Positions 41,682 to 51,264 are shown, counted from the first letter of the stretch. The stretch is 64,000 nucleotides of DNA from a bacterium (GCA_013360195.1 JABWCQ010000005.1:62001-126000); one strand, 5' to 3'. Made by a program: numbers and translations. Notes: a model not told the origin generated them from the sequence alone.

Positions 41682-42884
41682 ATGAACCTATCCGTACAAA
41701 ACTTTCGCTCAATTAAGGACGAGACATTTGACTTGGCTCCGATAACTGTTTTCTACGGACCGAACGGATCGGGCAAGTCCACTGTCTTGTATTCCTTACT
41801 CACTTTCAAAAACATAGTTCTCAATCCGAATCAACAAGTTTCCGGTTTTTTTAATTACGGATTTATGAATCTAGGAGGTTTTGAGAGTGTTGTTTTCGAT
41901 CATCGAAAATCTAAAGAAATACTGTTTAAGTTTGAATTAGGCGGTTTTGAGAACTCTGTTTCTCATGAAGTTAAGTTTGGTCAAAGCGCGGGTACATTTA
42001 GCTTAAAAGTATTTCCAGATTCTCTTAAAACTCCCTTACAAATTCATGCAGAAGTGACATTCCCATATCCTTTGAATCAGGCTTCGATTGGCGAAGCTGA
42101 TTTCAAGAAAGGAGGCTCCACAAAAGTTACGTGGAATGGAATCGACACTAAACAAGTTTCTGGCACCACCGGTTATGAAACATTCTTCCCAGGAATTCAA
42201 GAACTTGCAAACAAAGTATCATCTTGCCTGCGCAATGTCGTAATGGTCCCATTGAAAAGAGGCTTTTCGAAACCATCTTACTCTTCAATCCCCGTGACCC
42301 CGCTTCTTGCGACAGAAGATGAAATTGCAACGATGTTGTCTACTGACAAGTATTTGGTTGCAAAAATAAGCAGCTATCTTGAGAGTATAACTGGAAGGGA
42401 CTTTCGACTTAACGTTCAGCCCGGCACTGCAGTGTTTTCACTCGATGCTTTGGACAAAAGAACTGGCATTGCTTCTGAGTTAGTTAATGAAGGGTTTGGT
42501 ATTAATCAGCTAGTTCACATGCTTGCGCGCTGTCTAGTGCCAGATGCATCAATTGTTTGCGTTGAGGAACCTGAGATTCATCTACATCCTAGCGCAGTTC
42601 GTGCCCTTGCTCAATCGTACGTTAAGATGACAAAAGAAGAGGATAGAAGTTTTGTCGTCGCGACTCACAGTGAAGTATTTATTTCTACTATGCTTGCTGA
42701 AATAGCGAGAGGTGCGATGAAGCCCAATGATTTAAGTTGTTATCTGGTAACAAAAGACGGCAAAGCGTCCAAATTCGAGAAACAGGAAGTGAATGAGAAA
42801 GGGCAGATCTCAGGGGGGTTGCAAGCCTTCGCGCAAGCGGAGCTTGAGAACACAAAAATCTTGCTTGGAATATCTGACGAGTAA
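41682..42884 (+). CDS. AAA-family (RecF/OLD-like) ATPase, AT-rich
   Basis: The 400-residue product has an SMC/RecF-like ATPase layout: opening LSVQNFRSIKDETFDLAPIT, Walker A FYGPNGSGKST, a long divergent middle, ABC-type signature region (EGFGINQLVHMLARCL), Walker B SIVCVEEPEIHLHPSAVRAL, and the switch histidine in FVVATHSEVFI. There is no TOPRIM nuclease domain. The gene is markedly AT-rich, unlike pgi before it and the genes after 43351, suggesting recent acquisition together with the next gene. Such ATPases paired with a small nuclease are common in phage-defence and abortive-infection modules; function here is inferred, not shown. Confidence 0.88.
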   Translation: MNLSVQNFRSIKDETFDLAPITVFYGPNGSGKSTVLYSLLTFKNIVLNPNQQVSGFFNYGFMNLGGFESVVFDHRKSKEILFKFELGGFENSVSHEVKFGQSAGTFSLKVFPDSLKTPLQIHAEVTFPYPLNQASIGEADFKKGGSTKVTWNGIDTKQVSGTTGYETFFPGIQELANKVSSCLRNVVMVPLKRGFSKPSYSSIPVTPLLATEDEIATMLSTDKYLVAKISSYLESITGRDFRLNVQPGTAVFSLDALDKRTGIASELVNEGFGINQLVHMLARCLVPDASIVCVEEPEIHLHPSAVRALAQSYVKMTKEEDRSFVVATHSEVFISTMLAEIARGAMKPNDLSCYLVTKDGKASKFEKQEVNEKGQISGGLQAFAQAELENTKILLGISDE

Positions 42885-42892
42885 GCTGGGGC

Positions 42893-43351
42893 ATGCGGAT
42901 CGTAATCAATGACTGGCTCATCGAGGATGCGCTGGGGAACAACGGAGAGCATCGACAAGGACGTTCACTATTGGTCTTTGAAAAGCTTACGCTTCGCGAG
43001 GACGTCCTTGTTGTCCTCGAGAACAGCAGTTGGACGAGGAAAGCCTATCTGATGTGGACGAAGAAGGACCTCGGTGCAAGGCGAGTATCAAAGATGTTCA
43101 TGGGATCTGTTTGGGAGGACTCGTCGAATTGCCAAAGGATTCCAAAATTAGAGAGTTTTGAGTTGCCTGAGTCTTTACTTCATGTAGATGAAGATGATCA
43201 CTATTTGATAGAGGCCTACCTAAACGGAAACGCAGATTTGCTTGTTACAACAGACGACCAGCTTATTGAATTCTGCAAACAATCTAAAGATCCGATTGTT
43301 GTCGCTATTCACCGCGACGACTTCCTCCGCTCATGGAACATCGCGCCCTAA
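42893..43351 (+). CDS. PIN-like nuclease-fold protein
   Basis: The 152-residue product begins MRIVINDWLIEDAL and has the stretch DEDDHYLIEAYLNGNADLLV followed by TTDDQLIEFC, which resembles PIN-domain RNases (acidic residues at the start, then D-x-x-ADLLVTxDxxL). It therefore probably cuts RNA, but the key acidic residues need structural checking. It starts eight bases after the ATPase and is AT-rich too, so the two form a unit. Its last 19 bases overlap the start of the following lipoprotein gene. Confidence 0.7.
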   Translation: MRIVINDWLIEDALGNNGEHRQGRSLLVFEKLTLREDVLVVLENSSWTRKAYLMWTKKDLGARRVSKMFMGSVWEDSSNCQRIPKLESFELPESLLHVDEDDHYLIEAYLNGNADLLVTTDDQLIEFCKQSKDPIVVAIHRDDFLRSWNIAP

Positions 43352-43920
43352 TCATACTTCTTGTCGCGGTCTTCTTCTCCGGTTGCGCGCACACATTCAT
43401 AATCGAAAAAGACGCGCCGCCGCAAAGATATGCGGAAGCGGACAAGTTTCTGCACGACAAACCGGCCACAGTAAAGATGCATGCCGGAAGCACACTGCAC
43501 GCGACCGACGTGTTTATCGGGCCGGACTCGACGGTGTTTCGGATTGACGGTGCGACAGACCGGATTGTCGTGATGAATGACCGCATTCGCTCGATTGCCA
43601 CGCAGGACGTCCGCAAAGGCATCAAAGACGGTGCGCTGATTGGCGGCATTACTGGCAGTGTGCTCGGGCTGATTATTGGCGGCATGATTGCGGCGATTGA
43701 TCCGGATTATGTGGAAGAGACAGGGCCTGAGTCTCAACCGTATGGACACTTTCAAGACAAGGAGAACGACGCTGTTGTGATTATTCAAAGCGTCGCGGCA
43801 GGCGCGATAATCGGCGGCACTTTCGGCGGATTAATCGGCAGTCAATCCGGCACAATGCACAGCGTAGAGTTTTACAAAGACCCGAAAGATCCGCGAAGAT
43901 GGGAATATTTGCCACGATAA
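43333..43920 (+). CDS. Lipoprotein with glycine-zipper segments
   Basis: The 195-residue product has a lipobox (LVAVFFSGCAH) and two glycine-rich hydrophobic stretches (GALIGGITGSVLGLIIGGMI and AAGAIIGGTFGGLIGSQSG) that are typical of glycine-zipper membrane segments. The N-terminal half has a small beta domain (VTVKMHAGSTLHA-like, TVFRIDGATDRIVVMNDRIR). The function is unknown. The base composition returns to the host average, so it does not belong to the AT-rich pair. It overlaps the glutathione peroxidase start by 22 bases. Confidence 0.8.
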   Translation: MEHRALIILLVAVFFSGCAHTFIIEKDAPPQRYAEADKFLHDKPATVKMHAGSTLHATDVFIGPDSTVFRIDGATDRIVVMNDRIRSIATQDVRKGIKDGALIGGITGSVLGLIIGGMIAAIDPDYVEETGPESQPYGHFQDKENDAVVIIQSVAAGAIIGGTFGGLIGSQSGTMHSVEFYKDPKDPRRWEYLPR

Positions 43921-44444
43921 CTAATTTGATGATACCGCTTGCAATTATGGCTTCCGAATTGACCACCATCCCCTTTCAAACCAATTCCGGTGACACAACG
44001 ACGCTTGAGGCTTTCAAGGGTCAAGTGGTGCTCATCGTGAATACCGCCAGCGAATGCGGGCACACTCCGCAATACGCGGGGTTGGAAGCCATTTACGAGA
44101 AATACATGCATCGAGGTTTCACAGTCATCGCTTTTCCCTCCAATGATTTCGGCCAGCAGGAACCGGGGACGGACGCGCAAATCAAAGAGTTTTGCACTAC
44201 CACCTACGGTGTGAAATTCCCGTTGATGAAAAAGATTCCGGTGCTGGGCGAGAACAAGCATCCGCTCTACAGATATCTGGTCGAGCACAGCGAGCCCGCC
44301 GAGGAAGTTCCGTGGAACTTTACGAAGTTTCTGCTGGACAGAGACGGCAACATCGCCGCGCGCTTTCACTACAAAGTGCAGCCGGATGCACCTGAAGTAA
44401 TCGCGAAAATTGAAGCATTGCTGGGAGAGAAACCATCGGAATGA
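43899..44444 (+). CDS. Glutathione/thioredoxin peroxidase (GPx family)
   Basis: GPx-family enzymes reduce hydroperoxides. The product (up to 181 residues) has the peroxidatic cysteine in IVNTASECGHTPQYAGLEAI, the second motif FPSNDFGQQEPGT and WNFTKFLLDRDGNIAARF. No selenocysteine is involved. The start is uncertain: ATG 43899 gives a short hydrophobic N-terminus that might be a signal peptide, while ATG 43947 (MASELTTIPF) gives a cytosolic form. It overlaps the next gene by ATGA. Confidence 0.9.
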   Translation: MGIFATITNLMIPLAIMASELTTIPFQTNSGDTTTLEAFKGQVVLIVNTASECGHTPQYAGLEAIYEKYMHRGFTVIAFPSNDFGQQEPGTDAQIKEFCTTTYGVKFPLMKKIPVLGENKHPLYRYLVEHSEPAEEVPWNFTKFLLDRDGNIAARFHYKVQPDAPEVIAKIEALLGEKPSE

Positions 44445-45916
44445 CACGCAGTCCGGTTTTTCGGCCAGCTTCGGATAAGTATCTTCCCCTGTTATTCGCC
44501 GTCTTGCCGATGGCAGTAGTCATCTGGGCAACGCAGCTGTGGGGCATTGCGGTAACGCACGAGCAATTCTCGTGGCTGAAGACTGCGCGCGACCTTTCCG
44601 CCGGCGCAAAGTTCCAATTCGCGGCTGCGGAATTTCCGGCCGGACCGCTGTGGCCACTATTGCTATCGTTGTTCGCGAAAACCGGACTTGAAATCGAGTT
44701 TGCCGCGCGCTTCTGGCAGTCGCTGATGCTCGGCTTGCTGCTCTATACCATCACGAGATTCTATTTGCGGCATTTGCTCTCGCGCGTCGTCGTGGCCGGA
44801 GCTTCGCTCGCGGCCTGCATGGGGGTGTTGCTCTTTTCGGAAGCGTTTTCGCTCTCTCCTCTGCCGACTGCTCTCTTGCTGTGCACTTTGGGACTGCTGG
44901 CGCTGGCGAGATTTCTGCTTGAAGAGGAGAATCTTGCTTTTGCCGCCGCAGCACTATGTTTCGGAGTGGCGGGCTTGATTTGGCTTCCGGCGATCGTGAT
45001 TTCCTCTGGCTGCGCACTGGCGATTCTTCTGGGCGGACGCGGCAATCTCGCGCGGCGTGGTTCAGCCGTGATATTTTTCAGTGCCGCCGCACTCGCGCCG
45101 TCACTCTACGTATTCTCTCAGATCAGCGCACCGCATATCGAGCTGTTCGGCGGAATACTTCCCGCAATAGATTCGATATCCGCATGGACAATGCGGGCAA
45201 GCTGGCCGCTGTGGGTGCGCGTGATTGCAACACTCGCGATTCTAGCCGGATTACTGTATGTCTATCTTACGACGCGCGGCCCGGCGGGAATCGGTCCCGC
45301 GTTAAAGCGGCGTGAGCTGCAAGTTTGGATTTTGCTCTGTTTCGTCTGGCTTGCGCATCTTCTGCTTTTTCCGCTTGCCACGACAATGGTCGTGCTGATT
45401 CCGGCGTTCGTGCTTTGGCCGGCGTTGGGAATTGACAGCTTCCGTGATTTTCAGCCGGTATCCAGTGCGTGGTCTGGCAAGGGCACGGCCGTCGCGGTTT
45501 GGTCGTGTGTCGTGCTGCTCCTTTTTCCCGTCTGGCAGACGGGAGAGTTCGCATGGCAATCATTTCAAGCGGGCGGCGGAGTGCGCGGTTTTGACTACCA
45601 GAGTTCGTCCCTGCTGATGGAGCTTCGAGATGAATACAATACGCCGATTTACAGTGACCGTTCCGATTTACTTGCCTATGCTCTGCGCCGCGACGTGCGC
45701 GCGCTGCCCCAAGACTTGACAAAACTTGAATTGGTCGAGAGCAGAATCGTGATTCTGGGTGACTCCTGTCCGCCCGGCATCTGCAAAGATGATTCGGCTC
45801 ATCCGACGCTGCAATTTACTTCGAAACTTGCCGCACGCGAAGGTTTGCTCTACGACGTCACCTTCCGCGCACCGGAACCCGCCTTGACCGCTTCGGATTC
45901 TCTCATCGTTCCGTAA
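44441..45916 (+). CDS. Multi-pass membrane protein, possible GT-C glycosyltransferase
   Basis: The 491-residue product has about ten to twelve membrane segments in its first 380 residues and a soluble C-terminal domain, a layout shared by GT-C glycosyltransferases (compare the gene at 27719). The first loop reads GIAVTHEQFSWLKTARDLSA, with a histidine-glutamate pair where GT39 members have acidic residues. The C-terminal part, with MELRDEYNTPIYSDRSDLLA, resembles the luminal domain of such proteins. I cannot assign a substrate. It overlaps the peroxidase by four bases. Confidence 0.7.
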   Translation: MTRSPVFRPASDKYLPLLFAVLPMAVVIWATQLWGIAVTHEQFSWLKTARDLSAGAKFQFAAAEFPAGPLWPLLLSLFAKTGLEIEFAARFWQSLMLGLLLYTITRFYLRHLLSRVVVAGASLAACMGVLLFSEAFSLSPLPTALLLCTLGLLALARFLLEEENLAFAAAALCFGVAGLIWLPAIVISSGCALAILLGGRGNLARRGSAVIFFSAAALAPSLYVFSQISAPHIELFGGILPAIDSISAWTMRASWPLWVRVIATLAILAGLLYVYLTTRGPAGIGPALKRRELQVWILLCFVWLAHLLLFPLATTMVVLIPAFVLWPALGIDSFRDFQPVSSAWSGKGTAVAVWSCVVLLLFPVWQTGEFAWQSFQAGGGVRGFDYQSSSLLMELRDEYNTPIYSDRSDLLAYALRRDVRALPQDLTKLELVESRIVILGDSCPPGICKDDSAHPTLQFTSKLAAREGLLYDVTFRAPEPALTASDSLIVP

Positions 45917-45944
45917 TCTTATTCACTTATCATACTGTTCACCT

Positions 45945-47201
45945 ATGAAGTCGCTCAGCACTTTTGTCACCGTTTTATTGTTGGCCGCTTGCTCATTTGC
46001 ACAAGCTCCGATGCCGGATGACGGCGCGGGAACCAGACCCGGTTCGTTTTCGGCGCGATCGCTTGGGCTTGGTCACACCTTCCTGACGAATCAATTAGGC
46101 AATGCGGCGCTGATGGGCAATCCCGCTACGATGGCTTTTCAAACTGACAAGTGGCTCGTGGGCTTCAATGCGGATGTATCGCGCATCAAGGAAACCCGCT
46201 CCTATCCGTTTTATGACGCGTTCGACGGAGTGCTGGGATACAACAACTATGCGCTGAATGACCACGTTTACTCCAAGCTGGACGGCGGCGCCTCTTACCG
46301 TGTGAAACAGAATGAGCTTGAATCCTTCGTCATTTCTCTCGGCAGCTATTCGGCCTATCAATTTGATTACACCTATCACGAAGAGGTGCGCAATCGTTTC
46401 ACCTCGGGCGGTGTGCAGGATTTGGTGCTGGGCAAGAACGTGCTCGAAGTGACCGGTGATTTGCGCGCGTTCACATTGGGAGCGGCCGCCAAGCAGGGCA
46501 AGATGGCAATGGGATTCAGCTTGTCCCTGCTCACGGGTGATTGGGGTTACGACAACGGCGTGTTTTACGCGAATCCCGATTCGCTCGACCAATCGCAGCA
46601 CGTGGATTACTCGCTCGATGGCATGCCGGTTGATGTGAATTTTGGCGGAACCTATGACATTAACGAGCGCGTGCGGGTTGGTGCGCGTGCGCTGTTTCCG
46701 ACCGGCAAATTGAAATATGAAGTCAGAAACAACATCACGATAGGCGACAGCACGACGAGTACGACCGCAGATGGCCGCGTTACCTATCCCGCGCATATTG
46801 CAGCGGGAGTGCAGTACCGTCCGCAGAACGAATACCGTCCGCAAGTCTATTTCGAATCCGAGCTGCACACGTTCAGTCAGGTGGACGATGGTTTGAACGA
46901 CGTGCTGGAGTTTCGCGCAGGCGCGGAGCAACAGATTGTGCCGGGCACACCGGCGCGGTTTGGAATCGTCTATGCCACATCGCCGTCGGACAAGGATCGC
47001 GCGACGACGCTGTTCACGGCGGGCATCGGCTTCACGCTGCGCAGGATGCACGCGGATTTCGGATTGGAATTCGGCGAGATGAACTACGCGGCGGATGATT
47101 TATTTCCGCAATCGCTTTACGGCGAGACCGACCGTGAAGACCGTGACCGGGTGGAAACGGCGGTGTTTCGCGGCATGATGTCGCTCACGTGGGAGCTCTA
47201 G
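45945..47201 (+). CDS. Outer-membrane beta-barrel protein (FadL/PorV-like)
   Basis: The 418-residue product has a signal peptide (VTVLLLAACSFAQA; the cysteine could make it a lipoprotein but the spacing favours ordinary cleavage) and an N-terminal segment SARSLGLGHTFLTNQLGNAA followed by LMGNPATMAF, then repeated aromatic-ended strands to the terminal MMSLTWEL, all typical of FadL/OmpP1-type barrels. It may transport hydrophobic compounds or act as a porin. It lies five bases upstream of the 5'-nucleotidase gene. Confidence 0.84.
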   Translation: MKSLSTFVTVLLLAACSFAQAPMPDDGAGTRPGSFSARSLGLGHTFLTNQLGNAALMGNPATMAFQTDKWLVGFNADVSRIKETRSYPFYDAFDGVLGYNNYALNDHVYSKLDGGASYRVKQNELESFVISLGSYSAYQFDYTYHEEVRNRFTSGGVQDLVLGKNVLEVTGDLRAFTLGAAAKQGKMAMGFSLSLLTGDWGYDNGVFYANPDSLDQSQHVDYSLDGMPVDVNFGGTYDINERVRVGARALFPTGKLKYEVRNNITIGDSTTSTTADGRVTYPAHIAAGVQYRPQNEYRPQVYFESELHTFSQVDDGLNDVLEFRAGAEQQIVPGTPARFGIVYATSPSDKDRATTLFTAGIGFTLRRMHADFGLEFGEMNYAADDLFPQSLYGETDREDRDRVETAVFRGMMSLTWEL

Positions 47202-47206
47202 AGTTT

Positions 47207-48826
47207 ATGAAGAGAAGTTTGATTTGCATAGCGCTGTTGGTGGTCGCGGCGCAGTTTGCGCAGGCGGAAACCTACAAACTGGTCATCTGTAACACAAATG
47301 ACGTACACGGCGGCGTCGATTCGTCGAAGGCGACGTTTATGAATCCGGAGTTTCCGCCGGAGCTCGGCGGCGGCGCTTCGCTGGCAACGCTTGCAAAGCG
47401 ATTGCGGCAGCACGCACAGGAGAACGGCAAGGGCTTTCTGCTGCTCGACACGGGTGATATTTTTCAGGGTACCCTCGTGGGCACGAAGAGCGAAGGTGAA
47501 GCGGTGATGCGCTTCATGAACGAAGTGAAGTATGACGCTTGGGTGCTCGGCAATCATGAGTTTGACCTCGGCCGTCATGTGCCTGAGAAGTTAATCAGGA
47601 TGGCGGAGTTTCCCACGCTGTCCGCGAATACCTATGATATCACGAACGGGGACACGACGAATTTTTGCGGCACGTATATCATCAAGGAATACGGTCCGCT
47701 GAAAGTCGGAATCATCGGGATTACGACTTCGGGAACGGAGCGCGCGAGTTTTGAAGAGAATGTGCGGAATCTTTATTTCGCACCGGAAACAACAACTCTC
47801 GAAAAGTATCGCGACAGTTTACGCGCGCTGGGCTGCAATGTCATTATCGCGGCCTGCCATTTGGGACTGCCGTTTGACCGTTGGGATGCGTGGGACGACC
47901 TCGAACGCCGTGAGAAGGAGGGGTGGAAATCACCTTATGTTCGCAACTCCTTTGAATTGGCGCGCCGGGTGCCGGGAATAGACATATTGTTCGCCGGCGA
48001 TATTCACGTCGGGTATGTCGAGCCCTGGGTTGACCCGGTGACGCATACGCCGTGTTTTCAGGGGTACGGCCGGGGGACGAATCTGATGGCCGTGGAATTT
48101 GAGTTTGACGTGGCGACGGGACAGCTCTTGGGGTGGAAGAATTTTTCCGACGAGAGTACACTGATAACGCTGTTCTCCGATCAATTTCCGCGCGACCGGG
48201 AGATTGCGGAGTGTATTGACACGGTTGTGGCTCGCGTGGAGGTCGGATTCAACGATGTAATTGGCAAGGCTGAACAGCCGATAACACGCATCGGCGAAGC
48301 GGAATCCGCCTTGGGTAATCTGGTGTGTGATGCCATGCTGTGGCGGCTAAAAGGAGATATTTCCATCACGAACAAAGGCGGCGTACGTACGGACTTGCCG
48401 GGCGGGAATTTGACTCCGCAGGATGTTTTTAATGTGCTTCCGTTTGACAACACACTCGGCGCGGTGGAAGTGACGGGCGCGTTTATCAAGGAGATGATCG
48501 AAGACAAGGTCGCCTACGGTGGCAGCGGCTTGTATGTGGGCGGTATGCGCGTGAAGGTTGACCGCACGCGCGAGCGCGGCGACAGAGTGATTTTGCTGGA
48601 AATCGGTGGAAAGCCTGTCGAACCGGACAAAACCTACAGACTCGTGACGACGGATTATCTGCTGGAAGGCAATTCCGGCATGGAGAAACTCTCGGCATTG
48701 CGCAGTCAAGCGGCGGTGGAATCCGGAGTCTATATGCGTGAGGCGGTCATTGAGTATATCAAATCGCACATTGAGCCGCTCCGTCCGAAACTGGACGGCA
48801 GATGGCAGTTCGTGGACAGAAGCTAA
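47207..48826 (+). CDS. Secreted 5'-nucleotidase/metallophosphatase (UshA-like)
   Basis: The 539-residue product has a signal peptide (LICIALLVVAAQFAQA), a calcineurin-like metallophosphatase domain (CNTNDVHGG, LLDTGDIFQGT, VLGNHEFDLG, AACHLG, FAGDIHVG: the metal ligands) and a C-terminal 5'-nucleotidase domain (ALGNLVCDAMLWR, SITNKGGVRTDLPGG, LPFDNTLGAVEVTG). Enzymes of this family hydrolyse nucleotides, UDP-sugars or cyclic phosphates in the periplasm. ATG 47207 is chosen from the signal peptide. No C-terminal sorting domain is present. Confidence 0.94.
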   Translation: MKRSLICIALLVVAAQFAQAETYKLVICNTNDVHGGVDSSKATFMNPEFPPELGGGASLATLAKRLRQHAQENGKGFLLLDTGDIFQGTLVGTKSEGEAVMRFMNEVKYDAWVLGNHEFDLGRHVPEKLIRMAEFPTLSANTYDITNGDTTNFCGTYIIKEYGPLKVGIIGITTSGTERASFEENVRNLYFAPETTTLEKYRDSLRALGCNVIIAACHLGLPFDRWDAWDDLERREKEGWKSPYVRNSFELARRVPGIDILFAGDIHVGYVEPWVDPVTHTPCFQGYGRGTNLMAVEFEFDVATGQLLGWKNFSDESTLITLFSDQFPRDREIAECIDTVVARVEVGFNDVIGKAEQPITRIGEAESALGNLVCDAMLWRLKGDISITNKGGVRTDLPGGNLTPQDVFNVLPFDNTLGAVEVTGAFIKEMIEDKVAYGGSGLYVGGMRVKVDRTRERGDRVILLEIGGKPVEPDKTYRLVTTDYLLEGNSGMEKLSALRSQAAVESGVYMREAVIEYIKSHIEPLRPKLDGRWQFVDRS

Positions 48827-48868
48827 ACAGAAATTTCTATTTTCATAAGATAAATCAGGAGACGAAAG

Positions 48869-50371
48869 ATGCGTTTGAAAGCGGTTTTAATGTTGTGTCT
48901 GCTTGCGCCGATGGCATTCGGACAGGTGATGATCAACGAGGTTCTCTATGACAATCAGGGGACCGACGACACGAACATTCTCTATACCGAAATTTACGGT
49001 CCGGCAGGGACGGATCTTGACGGCTGGTCGTTGGTTGGAATCAACGGCAACGGTGGCGCGGTATATTTTACGGTGAACTTGACCGGCACGATTCCGAATG
49101 ACGGATATTACGTCGTCGGCGGATCGGCGGTGCAAAACGTTGATCAGGTTTCACCGCACGATTGGCAGAACGCTGGCAGCGCGGACGCGGTGTCCTGCGA
49201 CGGCATAGATTTGCGCAACGCGCAGGGGCAAACGGTTGACCATCTTTGCTACGGACAGTGCGATGCGGACGACAATTGCACGGGCGAAGGCGGCACGAAC
49301 GCTCCGGATCCGTTTCCGTCACAGGGTGTGAACTATCCTCTGGCGCGTATTCCTGATCATTCGGATACGGACAATAACGCGACGGACTGGGCGAGCGCGG
49401 ACACTCAAACTCCGGGCGCGCCGAACAGCGGCGAACCGTGCGATCCGATTGTCGCGATCCTTGAAGATTTGCGCGAGAACGACGACAACGGTGTGCCGAC
49501 TTTGCTCGGTGAATTTGTTGTTGTGCGCGGCATCGTGAATGTCAACAATTACACGCTGGACAGCCTGACGGAATCGAACTTCTTTATTCAGGATGACAAC
49601 GCGGGAGTTAACGTGTTCCGCGGCACAGTTCCGGCAGGGATTACGGAAGGCGACTGCGTGGAGGTATCGGGCTGGGTCGGTCAGTTCAACGGGTTGACAG
49701 AGATTCTCGCTTCAGGCGCGGGTAATTGCACATTCCAAGTCGAGGTACTCGAAGGAACGGGCGAGATAACTCCTCTGGTGTTGACGGGCGCATCCTTCCT
49801 CGAAGCATTTGAAGGCATGCTGGTCGAAGTTCGCAATGTGACGATTGTCGGCGGCGATCCGTGGCCGTCGGGTTCGGGTCAGAATGCGAATATCACAGTG
49901 ACGGACGGAGCGGGAACGCTGACGATTCGCTTTGACGGAGATTCGCAGGCAGGCACGGCTCCGCAGCCGTCGGGTCCGTTCACGGTGCGCGGCATCGTGA
50001 CGCAGTTTGACAACAGCTCTCCTTATACGGACGGCTATCAAATCACATTGCGCTATCCAACTGACGTGATTGCCGGATCGGCGGTCGGCGATGAACCGCT
50101 TGCGATGGCGGAGAGTTTTGCATTGGTGAACAGCTATCCGAATCCGTTTAACGGAATCGCGACGCTCGAGTTTGCGGTCGGCAGCGCGCGCGACATCAAC
50201 ATTACGATTACGGACGTGCTGGGACGCGAAGTGTATGCGAACCGGATGAGCAACCTGACACCGGGCACACATCGTATGCAGTGGTCACCGGAAGGAGCGG
50301 CCGGATTGTATTTCGTTCGCGCGACATCGGCCACGACAGTGCAGACGAGCAAACTGCTTTATCTGAAGTAG
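48869..50371 (+). CDS. Secreted lamin-tail/OB-fold-like protein with type IX sorting domain
   Basis: The 500-residue product has a signal peptide (AVLMLCLLAPMAFG), an N-terminal lamin-tail domain (VMINEVLYDNQGTDDTNILY, EIYGPAGTDLDGWSLVGING, YVVGG), a middle with OB-fold-like strands (FVVVRGIVNVNNYTLDSLTE, FFIQDDNAGVNVFRG, VEVSGWVGQFNGLTEI), a second similar stretch, and a sorting domain (NSYPNPFNGIATLEF, ITDVLGREVYANRM, AAGLYFVRA, KLLYLK). Similar domain sets occur in extracellular nucleases, but no nuclease domain is seen. A GGAG ribosome site precedes the ATG. It lies 42 bases after the 5'-nucleotidase and may be coexpressed. Confidence 0.9.
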   Translation: MRLKAVLMLCLLAPMAFGQVMINEVLYDNQGTDDTNILYTEIYGPAGTDLDGWSLVGINGNGGAVYFTVNLTGTIPNDGYYVVGGSAVQNVDQVSPHDWQNAGSADAVSCDGIDLRNAQGQTVDHLCYGQCDADDNCTGEGGTNAPDPFPSQGVNYPLARIPDHSDTDNNATDWASADTQTPGAPNSGEPCDPIVAILEDLRENDDNGVPTLLGEFVVVRGIVNVNNYTLDSLTESNFFIQDDNAGVNVFRGTVPAGITEGDCVEVSGWVGQFNGLTEILASGAGNCTFQVEVLEGTGEITPLVLTGASFLEAFEGMLVEVRNVTIVGGDPWPSGSGQNANITVTDGAGTLTIRFDGDSQAGTAPQPSGPFTVRGIVTQFDNSSPYTDGYQITLRYPTDVIAGSAVGDEPLAMAESFALVNSYPNPFNGIATLEFAVGSARDINITITDVLGREVYANRMSNLTPGTHRMQWSPEGAAGLYFVRATSATTVQTSKLLYLK

Positions 50372-50395
50372 CATTCGACGCGCTGGTTTCATAAG

Positions 50396-50425
50396 CGGGC
50401 GGCCATGCGGCTGCCCGTTTTTTTT
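50396..50425. terminator. Terminator between the lamin-tail gene and the SRPBCC gene
   Basis: Hairpin CGGGCGGCC-ATGC-GGCTGCCCG (50396-50417, one G-T pair) followed by T8. It overlaps the stop region of the converging SRPBCC gene. Confidence 0.88.
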
Positions 50426-51251
50426 ATGCCGGTTGGGCAAGCGCGGCGGCGAATCTTTCGTGAAAGAGTTTTTCGATTCTCACGGCACGCTGCTCGTCCA
50501 TGTCGTAAAGGGCAAGCCAGGCAAAAAAGAAACGCTGACCGGCACCGATGCGAAAGAGACCTTGATTCAAACTCTCGATGACGCCCGCGAATTGGTCGTG
50601 GCCGTCCGGTTCGAGTTGCACGACTTTCCCTTGAATGATTTCGGACTCATTCAGTGGGAAACGAAAGGTATCGCCGACTTTGAAGCTGCGAAGGCTCTTT
50701 TCCGCAAACAGACCGGTGGAGTCCGCGAGATGTTTGTAGGGATTCGTAATACCGTGTTCGGCGTAATTGAGTGCCGTCCAGATGAGGCGGCGCTGTTTTC
50801 CGAAGTGATGTGTCAGATAATGTGAAAGCGAGAACAGTTCATAGTTCCAGCCGCCGAAGTAGGAATCGAACTCATCATCCCATTTGGCGTCAGTTGAGAA
50901 GCCGGAATGAACCATCGTCAGTTTGGTTTTGCCTTTGCCGGTGGTGATGACAAACTCGCAGAGGTAGTCGAGTCCCTCTTTGGCGACGGTTTCAGGCCGG
51001 GGAGCGAAGGCCAATCTTTTGTCAGGTTCCCAGATGGTGATACGGTCAATCCACTCGAAATCAAAGAGCGGCTTCCAATCGAATTGAATTTCGCCGTTCA
51101 CTTTTCCTTCGACACGCGCGCGCAGACTGAACCAGTTGGCGATTTCTTCGGGGTCGGTGAGAGCTCTCCAGACATCCTGCGGTGCGAGATCAAATTCAAA
51201 TTCGCCGATTATGGCGCGGTGATTCCCTTCGATTTGCTTATAGACCGGCAT
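50424..51251 (-). CDS. SRPBCC/AHSA1-domain protein
   Basis: The 275-residue product contains an AHSA1-type START-like domain (IIGEFEFDLAPQDVWRALTD, PEEIANWFSLRARVEGKVNG, FEWIDRITIWEPDKRLAF, GKTKLTMVHSGFSTDAKWDD, FGGWNYELFSLSHYLTHHFG) and a further C-terminal half without a known domain. Such proteins bind hydrophobic ligands or partner with chaperones. It is 13 bases after the ArsR gene, a common operon pairing. The start at ATG 51251 follows AAGGGG. Confidence 0.87.
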   Translation of the reverse strand: MPVYKQIEGNHRAIIGEFEFDLAPQDVWRALTDPEEIANWFSLRARVEGKVNGEIQFDWKPLFDFEWIDRITIWEPDKRLAFAPRPETVAKEGLDYLCEFVITTGKGKTKLTMVHSGFSTDAKWDDEFDSYFGGWNYELFSLSHYLTHHFGKQRRLIWTALNYAEHGITNPYKHLADSTGLFAEKSLRSFKVGDTFRFPLNESEIIQGKVVQLEPDGHDQFAGVIESLNQGLFRIGAGQRFFFAWLALYDMDEQRAVRIEKLFHERFAAALAQPA

Positions 51252-51264
51252 GGTTGTTCCCCTT

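Noticed and set aside
46095-47051. 318-codon minus-strand open frame
   Set aside because: Antisense to the beta-barrel gene; basic, motif-free product and no ribosome site.
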